Assembly (NCBI GenBank): GCA_021851325.1
Contig: JAJZDZ010000002.1
Coordinates: 1 to 64,000, forward strand
Reading direction: 5' to 3'
DNA: 64,000 nucleotides
DNA from: Pseudomonadota bacterium
Lineage (GTDB): Bacteria; Pseudomonadota; Alphaproteobacteria; Micropepsales; Micropepsaceae
Shown piece by piece: positions 1 through 7,046 of the stretch. The notes below the pieces were generated by a model, which saw only the letters and a list, made by a program, of their open reading frames with translations, was not told the DNA's origin and searched no databases. The translations under genes were made by a program, and so were the position numbers. Each line of letters begins with the position of its first letter. Within the stretch, counting starts at the first letter, position 1.

Positions 1-1683
1 GACCTCTCAGCCACCGTCAAGGCCTACTTTGCCCTGAAGATGATTGGTGATGACCCCGAGGACCCACACATGCGTCGCGCCCGCCAGGCCATCCTGGATG
101 CGGGAGGCGCGCGCAAAGCCAATGTCTTCACCCGCATACAGCTGGCGCTCTATGGCGACTGTTCGTGGCAGGATACGCCCACCGTTCCTGCCGAACTGAT
201 CCTTCTGCCACGCTGGTTTCCCATTCACCTGTCCAAGATGAGCTATTGGGCACGCACCGTGATCGTTCCACTTTTGGTGCTGCAATCTGAAAAGCCCATG
301 GCGAAAAACCCGCGCGGGGTACATGTGCCGGAGCTGTTTCTGCCCAAAGGAAGCAGAGCGCATTTGCGTGCCGCCCATCAAAATCCCTACTGGGCCGCAT
401 TTTTTGGCGCGCTTGACGTCATCCTCAAGACCCTGGAGCCGGTCTGGCCCAAAAGGTTGCGTCAGCGGGCCATCGACGCCTGTCTGACGTTCGTGCGCGA
501 GCGCCTCAATGGCGAGGATGGTCTTGGTGCCATCTATCCGGCCATGGCCAACAGCGTGATGATGTTCGACTGCCTGGGCTATCCTCCCACCCATCCCGAC
601 CGCGCGATCGCGCGCAAGTCGGTGGAAAACCTGCTCGTGGTCAAGGAGGACGAAGCCTATTGCCAGCCATGCGTCTCCCCGGTGTGGGATACCGCACTCA
701 CCTGCCATGCGCTCCTGGAGGCCAATGCGGACACGGCCCTGGCCGCGGTCCGCCGTGGTCTTGACTGGCTCAAGCCCCTGCAGGTCCTCGAACTGAAGGG
801 CGACTGGGCCGAGTGGCGCCCGCACGTCCGCCCGGGCGGCTGGGCCTTCCAGTACAACAATCCTCACTATGTCGATCTCGATGATACAGCCGTCGTGGTC
901 ATGGCCCTCGAGCGCGCCCAGCACGCGATCGGCCCTGATCCAGACGCGCCCGAAGCAATTGCCCGTGGCGCCGAATGGATCGTGGGCCTGCAGAGCCGTA
1001 ACGGTGGCTTTGCCGCGTTTGATGCCGATAACACCTATCATTATCTCAACAACATTCCCTTTGCCGATCATGGCGCTCTGCTTGATCCGCCGACCGAAGA
1101 CGTCACCGGACGCTGTCTTGGAATGCTGGCGCAGTTGGGAGAAGCCAAGGACAGCCCCAGAATGAGGCAGGCAATCGACTATCTGGCGCGAACCCAGCTC
1201 AAGGATGGCAGCTGGTTCGGGCGCTGGGGGGTCAATTATATCTATGGTACGTGGTCGGCGTTGTGTGGCCTGCATGCTGCGGGGATTGCACCCGAACACC
1301 CGATGCTGAAAAAGGCCGCCGACTGGCTGATCGCCATCCAGAATGAAGATGGTGGCTGGGGTGAAGACTGCAGCAGCTACAAACTTGACTATAAAGGTTA
1401 TGAACGGGCGCCATCCACCGCGTCACAGACGGCCTGGGCGTTGCTCGGTCTGATGGCAGCAGGCCAGGTCGATCATCCGTCGGTTGCCCGCGGCATCGAA
1501 TATCTGCACACCAGCCAGAACGCCGACGGCCTGTGGGACCAGGACCATTATACCGGTGGTGGTTTTCCGCGCGTCTTCTATCTGCGCTACCACGGCTATC
1601 CAAAATTTTTCCCGCTTTGGGCCCTTGCCCGGTATCGCAATTTGCGTACCTCCAACACCCGCTCGGTTGCCTTCGGTCTATGA
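1..1683 (+). CDS. shc: Squalene-hopene cyclase, 5'-truncated by window edge
   Basis: Cyclises squalene to hopene/hopanol, the committed step of hopanoid synthesis, as a monotopic membrane enzyme. The frame is open from base 1, so the ATG at 40 is internal; about 560 codons are visible against a usual 650-720, so roughly the first 100-150 residues lie outside. The catalytic DxDD motif is seen as DLDDTA at bases 874-891. Several QW repeats are present, such as GGFAAFDADN, GSWFGRWG, DGGWGEDCSS and DGLWDQDHYTGGGFP near the C-terminus. Its stop overlaps the hpnG start (ATGA), which implies translational coupling in a hopanoid operon. Identification is firm. Confidence 0.97.
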   Translation, partial: DLSATVKAYFALKMIGDDPEDPHMRRARQAILDAGGARKANVFTRIQLALYGDCSWQDTPTVPAELILLPRWFPIHLSKMSYWARTVIVPLLVLQSEKPMAKNPRGVHVPELFLPKGSRAHLRAAHQNPYWAAFFGALDVILKTLEPVWPKRLRQRAIDACLTFVRERLNGEDGLGAIYPAMANSVMMFDCLGYPPTHPDRAIARKSVENLLVVKEDEAYCQPCVSPVWDTALTCHALLEANADTALAAVRRGLDWLKPLQVLELKGDWAEWRPHVRPGGWAFQYNNPHYVDLDDTAVVVMALERAQHAIGPDPDAPEAIARGAEWIVGLQSRNGGFAAFDADNTYHYLNNIPFADHGALLDPPTEDVTGRCLGMLAQLGEAKDSPRMRQAIDYLARTQLKDGSWFGRWGVNYIYGTWSALCGLHAAGIAPEHPMLKKAADWLIAIQNEDGGWGEDCSSYKLDYKGYERAPSTASQTAWALLGLMAAGQVDHPSVARGIEYLHTSQNADGLWDQDHYTGGGFPRVFYLRYHGYPKFFPLWALARYRNLRTSNTRSVAFGL

Positions 1684-2348
1684 CAGGTCTTGTTGCCGTT
1701 ACCGGAATGCGGCGCGAAGCCAGATGCTTTGGCAGCGATTGTGAAATCGTCCTGTCCGGTGGCGGAGATAATCATGGACTCGCCGCACGCCTTGAGGCCG
1801 CCATTGCGCGCGGCGGACGCGCCGTTCTGTCTGCTGGCCTATGTGGTGGACTTGATCCGGAGCTTGGACCAGGCCACGTCATCCTTGCCACGGCCATCAT
1901 TGGTACAGGCACGCGTTTTGTCTGCGACGCACGCTGGCGGGCCCTCATGGGCGAAAGCCTCGCCGCGGTCGAAGGCCCGCTTGCGGGCAGCGATCGCATC
2001 GTCGGGTTGCCGGAACAGAAGGCACAGTTGCGGGCCGCCACCGGAGCGCTCGGCGTGGATCTCGAATCCCATATCGCCGCCGAGGTCGCGGCGCGCCACG
2101 GGCTTCCCTTTTGTGCACTCAGAGTGATTGCAGACGGCGCAGCGCATAGCCTGCCACCAGCTGTACATGTGGCGATGACAGCCGAGGGCGACGTCTCGCT
2201 GCCGCGCCTGCTGGGGGCGCTTGCGCGTCAGCCAGGACAACTCGGGGAACTCATCGCCACCGGCTGGCGGGCCCATACGGCCTTTTCCAGCCTATTCCGC
2301 AGCCTGCGCCTTCTTGGTGTCGGGTTTGCTTGCCCTTATCTCGGCTAG
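1680..2348 (+). CDS. hpnG: Hopanoid-associated nucleosidase/phosphorylase HpnG
   Basis: A 222-residue nucleoside phosphorylase-superfamily protein. HpnG is known to remove adenine from adenosylhopane, giving ribosylhopane in bacteriohopanepolyol synthesis. Seen here: a glycine-rich early segment (SAGLCGGLDP), and the family's VDLESH stretch followed by FCALRVIADGA. The start at 1680 is chosen because its ATG overlaps the shc stop as ATGA; a longer upstream frame would run deep into shc. Its 3' end overlaps the oppositely oriented hpnH by 57 bases. Its substrate HpnH product is made by the next gene, which supports the role. Confidence 0.85.
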   Translation: MTGLVAVTGMRREARCFGSDCEIVLSGGGDNHGLAARLEAAIARGGRAVLSAGLCGGLDPELGPGHVILATAIIGTGTRFVCDARWRALMGESLAAVEGPLAGSDRIVGLPEQKAQLRAATGALGVDLESHIAAEVAARHGLPFCALRVIADGAAHSLPPAVHVAMTAEGDVSLPRLLGALARQPGQLGELIATGWRAHTAFSSLFRSLRLLGVGFACPYLG

Positions 2349-3452
2349 CTTGTTCTCGACATGACGCGAAAATACATATTCAGCCGGGCGCTGGTGCGAC
2401 AGATCGATATCGGGTGCCATTGGCCCTTCGGTACGCACGCCGTTGCGGTGTAGCCCCACCAGTTTCCAGGGATGGCGCACGGAATCGGCCACTGCAGTGC
2501 CCTCGAAACCGCAGTGAACCATGCAGTTGGCGCACTTCTCATAGTTGCCGACGCCATACTTGTCCCAGTCGGTATCTTCCATCAGCTCTTTGAAGGTCTT
2601 CACATAGCCTTCGCCAAGCAGATAGCAGGGCTTCTGCCAGCCGAATACGCAACGCAGTGGCATCGACCAAGGCGAGCATTCGTATGTCTGATTGCCAGCC
2701 AGAAAATCCAGGAAGAGATCGGACTGGGTAAAGTCCCATTTCTTTCCACCATCGCCGCGGCGCAAGATGTCACGGAAGAGATTGCGGGTACGCTCGCGGT
2801 TAAGGAAGTGCTCCTGATCTGGCGCACGCTCATAGGCATAACCCGGGGAAACCGTAATGCCATCCACACCCATCGCCATCACGTTATCGAAGAAATTGGC
2901 GGTACGCTCGGGATCGGCGTCGTTGAAGAGCGTGCAGTTGATCTGCACCCGGAAGCCCTTTTGCTTGGCGAGCTTGATCGCGGCAACCGCCTTCTCATAG
3001 GTGCCGTCCTGACACACCGACTTGTCGTGCATCGCCTTGTCGCCGTCGAGATGGATCGACCATGTAAAGTTGGGGTGTGGCTGATACTGATCGATCTTCT
3101 TGGCCAGCAGCAGGGCGTTGGTGCAGAGAATGACGAACTTCTTGCGCGCGATATAGCCTTTGACGATCTGGGGCATTTCACGATGCAGCAGCGGCTCGCC
3201 GCCGGCAATCGACACCGCTGGTGCGCCACACTCATCTATCGCCTGCATGCATTCATCATAGGACAGACGCTGGTTGAGGATGTCATCGGGATAGTCGATT
3301 TTGCCGCAGCCGGCGCACGCCAGATTGCAGCGGAACAAGGGCTCCAGCATCAGCACCAGCGGATAGCGCTTGCGGCCCATTACGTGCTGCTTCGCGACAT
3401 AGGCCCCTATACGGGCAGCCTGCTTAAACGGAATCGGCACTGAACGCTCCAT
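2292..3452 (-). CDS. hpnH: Adenosyl-hopene transferase HpnH (radical SAM)
   Basis: A 386-residue radical SAM enzyme that joins a 5'-deoxyadenosyl group to diploptene to form adenosylhopane, the first side-chain step. The cluster-binding CxxxCxxC motif is at C42, C46 and C49 (RCNLACAGCG), within the family context LVLMLEPLF before it and KIDYPDD after it. A C-terminal Cys-containing segment (CANCMVHCGFEG) is also present. It is transcribed against shc-hpnG and the last 57 bases are shared with the hpnG 3' end. Upstream lies a decayed ispH remnant. Confidence is high from the near-canonical length and motifs. Confidence 0.95.
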   Translation of the reverse strand: MERSVPIPFKQAARIGAYVAKQHVMGRKRYPLVLMLEPLFRCNLACAGCGKIDYPDDILNQRLSYDECMQAIDECGAPAVSIAGGEPLLHREMPQIVKGYIARKKFVILCTNALLLAKKIDQYQPHPNFTWSIHLDGDKAMHDKSVCQDGTYEKAVAAIKLAKQKGFRVQINCTLFNDADPERTANFFDNVMAMGVDGITVSPGYAYERAPDQEHFLNRERTRNLFRDILRRGDGGKKWDFTQSDLFLDFLAGNQTYECSPWSMPLRCVFGWQKPCYLLGEGYVKTFKELMEDTDWDKYGVGNYEKCANCMVHCGFEGTAVADSVRHPWKLVGLHRNGVRTEGPMAPDIDLSHQRPAEYVFSRHVENKLAEIRASKPDTKKAQAAE

Positions 3453-3888
3453 GCTTCACGTCCGCAGCGGGCGAACGCTCGGTTATGTTCTGAGTCTTGC
3501 TGGACGACGAAAGGCGATTGGGTTCCCCTTTGCCATCCATCTGACTCTCTTCCAGCTCCGGGTCGCGGTCACACCCGATCGCGATCTCATCCACTTCCTG
3601 GCCCTCAAACGCCGCGGCACCAGCGGTCAGTTTTCCCATCTGCTTGCCAATTGGCCAAGCGGGGTCAGGTGCTGCAGCGCTGGCGCGGAGATAACTCGGA
3701 ACGCCGCTTTCATCGCTGATCTCGCGCAGGCGGTTGGAGTTGGAGCTGTACGGGCCCGACTACTAGAACAATGTCGGCAATCTTGCAAAGCTCGTGTGCG
3801 GCCTCCTGCCGGTCGGGGGTGACACCGCTGGGAGGCCGCCGCCAACAGCCCGCGAACGAATCTTGAAGACGACCTGCCTCATCCTGCT
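3424..3888 (-). pseudogene. ispH: Remnant of ispH (HMBPP reductase), C-terminal part only, frameshifted
   Basis: On the minus strand two frames together read like the C-terminal third of IspH. Frame one (from about 3888 to 3752) gives RLQDSFAG, then TPDRQEAAHELCKIADIVLVVGP. The frame then shifts by one base near 3751, and the second frame (3750 to 3424) gives YSSNSNRLREISDESGVPSY and later GKLTAGAA. Intact IspH has the same order: (T)NRQEA, VVG, NSSNSNRL, then a TAGAS segment. The N-terminal two thirds, with the first iron-sulfur cysteines, is absent upstream, and a stop lies at about 3889. IspH sits beside hopanoid genes in some bacteria, so the location fits. A functional copy must be elsewhere if the organism uses the MEP pathway (inference). 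Confidence 0.72.
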
Positions 3889-4301
3889 ATTTTAAATAGA
3901 ATCAAATACTTGTTCATATCGGCAGGGCGAGGCCTCAGGTTCGCAATCCGCCCTGCCCGCTTGGCCTGCCCATCTCAACCATATAAGAAGTATGGGTAAT
4001 AGCGTGGCCACAAGGCGATCAACTGACAGCGCAGGCGCAGGCCAACGCATACAGGCGGCCGCGGCCCAGCTGCCCCGTCACAGAGCTGAGGTAACATGGC
4101 CGAGCGAGAACACTCCGACGTCTCCGCGAGCGGCGTCCTGCGCTGTCGACGGTACTGGGAGCATGCCGCGATTGTGCTGCAGGCGTGAGACAAGTCGGAT
4201 CGACAGAGGCATCCGTTTTGGCGTAGCAGCGGTGGAGGATTTGCTCTACAGCCTGCTCGCTCCAGCCACACAGAGACCATCCAGCCAATCAGGGAAACAT
4301 C
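3889..4301. other. Gene-free stretch between ispH remnant and ispA
   Basis: No frame here has a recognisable product. It includes an AT-rich patch around 3888-3912 that stands out from the GC-rich surroundings. The frames open across 3992-4411 and 3975-4280 give compositionally random, Arg/Ser-rich translations. The missing 5' part of ispH is not visible here. It may be decayed sequence carrying the promoter of the downstream prenyl synthase. Confidence 0.6.
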
Positions 4302-5219
4302 ATGACGGGTGTAAACGGGGACGCGGGCGCGTCCGTCGACATGTTAGAGGTCCTCAAAGCCGCATCAGGAGCGGTGGAAGGCGAGATGGAACGTCTGGTT
4401 CCAGCCTCTGAGGCATTGCACGGGCGCATTCACGACGCCATGCGCTACGCTCTTTTTGCGGGTGGAAAGCGCCTGCGTCCGTTTCTCGTCAGCCAGAGCG
4501 CCAAGCTGTTCGCCGTCGAGCCTTCCCGCGCCCTTCGCGTCGGCGCCGCCATTGAATGCTTGCATACCTATTCGCTGGTTCACGACGATCTTCCCTGCAT
4601 GGATGATGATGATCTGCGTCGTGGCCGCCCTACCACCCATCGCGCCTTCGATGAAGCGACCGCAGTTCTGGCGGGTGATGCCCTTTTGACTGTCGCCTTC
4701 GAGATCCTGGCGGCAGAACCCACACATCCTGATCCTGGTGTACGCTGCCGGCTGGTCGAAGAATTGGCGAAGGCAGCAGGACGTGACGGGATGATCGGGG
4801 GACAGATGGTCGACATGCTGGCGGCGCAGCGCGCCTTTGGCGCCGACGAGATTGTCTTGCTGCAACAGATGAAGACCGGCGCTCTGTTTGAATTTTGCTG
4901 CACGGCAGGCGCCATACTCGGCCAGGCGCGCCCGGACGAGGTGACGCGGCTGCGCACATATGCGCGTGACATCGGGCTGATCTTCCAGATCACCGATGAT
5001 CTTCTCGACGTGCTTTCAACCGCGGACAAAGCCGGCAAAGCGGTAGGAAAGGACGCCGCCGCGGGCAAGGCCACGCTCGTCTCCCTATGGGGTGTGGACG
5101 CCGCACGGACTAAGGCCACCGAGCTTGCAGACCATGCCATCGAACTCCTGCGTCCCTATGGCACAACGGCCGCGGAACTTGTCGCTCTGCCGAAATTTCT
5201 GCTTGCACGGGAAAGCTGA
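4302..5219 (+). CDS. ispA: Farnesyl diphosphate synthase (short-chain polyprenyl synthetase)
   Basis: A 305-residue trans-prenyltransferase that condenses IPP with DMAPP/GPP to make farnesyl diphosphate, the precursor of squalene and hence hopanoids. The first Asp-rich motif lies at residues 95-104 (DDLPCMDDDD, followed by LRRG), the second at 232-236 (DDLLD). GGKRLRP at about 54-60 is the IPP-binding Arg region. The tyrosine just before the first motif (HTYSLVHDD) matches IspA-type enzymes. The ATG at 4302 gives a normal-length N-terminus. It lies between the ispH remnant and mlaA, consistent with supplying the hopanoid pathway. Confidence 0.92.
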   Translation: MTGVNGDAGASVDMLEVLKAASGAVEGEMERLVPASEALHGRIHDAMRYALFAGGKRLRPFLVSQSAKLFAVEPSRALRVGAAIECLHTYSLVHDDLPCMDDDDLRRGRPTTHRAFDEATAVLAGDALLTVAFEILAAEPTHPDPGVRCRLVEELAKAAGRDGMIGGQMVDMLAAQRAFGADEIVLLQQMKTGALFEFCCTAGAILGQARPDEVTRLRTYARDIGLIFQITDDLLDVLSTADKAGKAVGKDAAAGKATLVSLWGVDAARTKATELADHAIELLRPYGTTAAELVALPKFLLARES

Positions 5220-5264
5220 CGGCGGCCGCCGCGCACCATCCTCGGGCTTGACGTGCGCCAAAGC

Positions 5265-5297
5265 GGGCCACCGGGCGATCGTGCCCGCGGCAGGCCC
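5265..5297. terminator. Hairpin between convergent ispA and mlaA
   Basis: Nested inverted repeats: outer arms GGGCC (5265-5269) and GGCCC (5293-5297), inner arms CGGGC (5272-5276) and GCCCG (5283-5287) around a GATCGT loop. It sits in the 96-base gap between two convergent genes, the expected place for a two-way terminator. No clear U-tract follows on either strand, so intrinsic termination is uncertain. Confidence 0.4.
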
Positions 5298-5315
5298 GCA
5301 TGAAATACCCTCGTT

Positions 5316-6107
5316 TCAGAAATTTGGCAGATTCTGAATGTTGGGTTTGCCGCGATTTACCTTCGCGGCACGGTACTGCAGGTAGAGGTTTCGGGTGGTC
5401 GCATAGAAGTCGAGCGAGGTCTGTTCCAGACTTTCCACCTGTCCCAGTCGCTCGGCTCGGGCATCGAGGATGCCGAGGAAACCCGCACCGAGACCGTAAT
5501 AAAGGCTACTGCGGTACTGGATGTAAGTCGAGGGATCCAGACCAATATCGACGAGTTTGCCGGTCAGATCGCGTGGCGTGGTCGGGCCGATCAGAGGCAG
5601 CATGAGGAAGGGGCCCTGATTGACCCCCCAGCGTCCCAGCGTGATGCCAAAATCGGTCGAGTGATCGGGGATCCCCATCATGGAGGCGACATTGATGAGG
5701 CCACCGATCCCCACCGTCGAATCGACAAAGAACCGCGCCAGCGTGTCGCCGGCATCATCCGGTTCGCCCTGCAGAACCTTGTTAACAAAAATGACGGGCT
5801 GATCGAGATTACCCAGAAAGTTGTGCACGCCCTCCCGTGCCGGCTTGGGAACCACCGCTACGTAACCCTGGGCAAGAGGGCGGGCGACATTGCGGTCAAG
5901 TTGAAGGTTTAACTTGAAGACCTTGCGGTTGAAGCTCTCATACGGATCATAGGGTGCGTTGGGAGAATTGCTGGCACAGCCGCTGACAATGAGGCCGAGG
6001 GCCAGGACAAGACCCCCTATGATTTTCTGGCGGTGCTGAGAACGCGGGCGGGAAGTGGCCCCAAACTGTGTGGTGTTCAATTCGTCCTCCGCCGTTGCAG
6101 GCCGCAA
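5316..6107 (-). CDS. mlaA: MlaA/VacJ-family outer-membrane lipoprotein
   Basis: A 263-residue lipoprotein of the MlaA family, which moves phospholipids from the outer leaflet of the outer membrane to the periplasmic MlaC carrier. A hydrophobic stretch (GGLVLALGLIVSGC) ends in a lipobox with the acylated cysteine at about residue 44, followed by the family signature YDPYESFNRKVFKLN. The n-region before the signal is unusually long (about 28 residues), so the true start may be a non-ATG codon further in. It is divergent from hpnM, an MlaC-like protein, suggesting the two work together in lipid or hopanoid trafficking. Confidence 0.9.
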   Translation of the reverse strand: MRPATAEDELNTTQFGATSRPRSQHRQKIIGGLVLALGLIVSGCASNSPNAPYDPYESFNRKVFKLNLQLDRNVARPLAQGYVAVVPKPAREGVHNFLGNLDQPVIFVNKVLQGEPDDAGDTLARFFVDSTVGIGGLINVASMMGIPDHSTDFGITLGRWGVNQGPFLMLPLIGPTTPRDLTGKLVDIGLDPSTYIQYRSSLYYGLGAGFLGILDARAERLGQVESLEQTSLDFYATTRNLYLQYRAAKVNRGKPNIQNLPNF

Positions 6108-6376
6108 AAGTGCAATTCAGGGGCTAAAGTATTCGGGTAAAATGCTAGTTTCATTTGATATTCGCAAGTGCAACACGACCAGGATCTGGTCCTACTCCAG
6201 GCTGAAGACCCAGGCCGCCGATTTTCTCCTTGTCTTGGCCGCATTTTTGCCCTTCCCAGATGAAACAAGGACGCATCTACAACTCCCAGCCGTGGCTCAA
6301 AGCCGCTATGGGTTGTTCCCTCCTGTAGAAATTTTCCGGGTCCTGCCCATATAGGTTCATACGCTTCGGAGACGCC

Positions 6377-7033
6377 ATGAGATTTCAAAACCGAACCCGC
6401 CTGCTGGCGACGGCATTGTGCCTGTCCCTGGGGGGCCCCGTCATAGCGCTGGCGCAAAGCCAAACACCGGCTGCCAGCCAGGTTTCCCCTGCGGAAGCCC
6501 GGGCGGCGACGCTGCCGGTGCGGGAATTCTATGATGCGCTCCTCTACACCATGAAACATGCCAAACAGCTGGGTATAAACGGGCGTTTTGCCCGTCTTGA
6601 ACCCGCAGTCAGCAACACCTTCGACTTCGCGGTGATGACCCAGTTCACGGTTGGCCAGTACTGGGACAAAATGACGCCTCAGGAGCGCGTTGCCCTGATG
6701 GATGCCTTTCGCAGGCTCACCACCGCAAACTACGCCCGCAGCTTCAACGGCTATGCCGGCGAGAGCTTTACGGTTACGCCGACTGTGGCACAGCGTGATG
6801 GCGACGATATCGTATCGACGCAGATGAACATACCGGGCAAGGCGCCGATTGCCTTTGTCTACCGCATGCATAAGACACCCAGGGGTTGGCGCATCGTTGA
6901 TATCTATCTCAACGGTTACATTAGCGAGGTGGCGACACGGCGGGCTGACTTCGCCTCAACCCTCAAAAGCGGCGGTGTCGCAGCTCTGACCAAAAAGCTT
7001 GACCAGATGGCCGACCGGACGCTGAAGGGCTAG
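6377..7033 (+). CDS. hpnM: MlaC/Ttg2-family periplasmic lipid-binding protein HpnM
   Basis: A 218-residue exported protein of the MlaC/Ttg2D superfamily, called HpnM when found in hopanoid loci. It starts with a signal peptide (MRFQNRTRLLATALCLSLGG, cleavage likely after ALA). The family pattern is seen in FDFAVMTQFTVGQYWDKMTP, ALMDAFRRLTTANYARSFNGY and GWRIVDIYLNGYI. It runs convergently into hpnN with 13 bases between stops, and is divergent from mlaA. The expected role is carrying a lipid, possibly a hopanoid, across the periplasm; the substrate is inferred from context. Confidence 0.86.
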   Translation: MRFQNRTRLLATALCLSLGGPVIALAQSQTPAASQVSPAEARAATLPVREFYDALLYTMKHAKQLGINGRFARLEPAVSNTFDFAVMTQFTVGQYWDKMTPQERVALMDAFRRLTTANYARSFNGYAGESFTVTPTVAQRDGDDIVSTQMNIPGKAPIAFVYRMHKTPRGWRIVDIYLNGYISEVATRRADFASTLKSGGVAALTKKLDQMADRTLKG

Positions 7034-7046
7034 CCACAAGGCGCGA

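Noticed and set aside
7-1299. 430-codon minus-strand open frame opposite shc
   Set aside because: It mirrors the strongly conserved squalene-hopene cyclase frame; no motif of its own.
6349-6360. 12-base repeat ATATAGGTTCAT, also at 9802-9813
   Set aside because: Many shared 12-mers are expected by chance in 64 kb, and its orientation relative to genes differs at the two sites. At the second site it overlaps the candidate hpnN -10 region.
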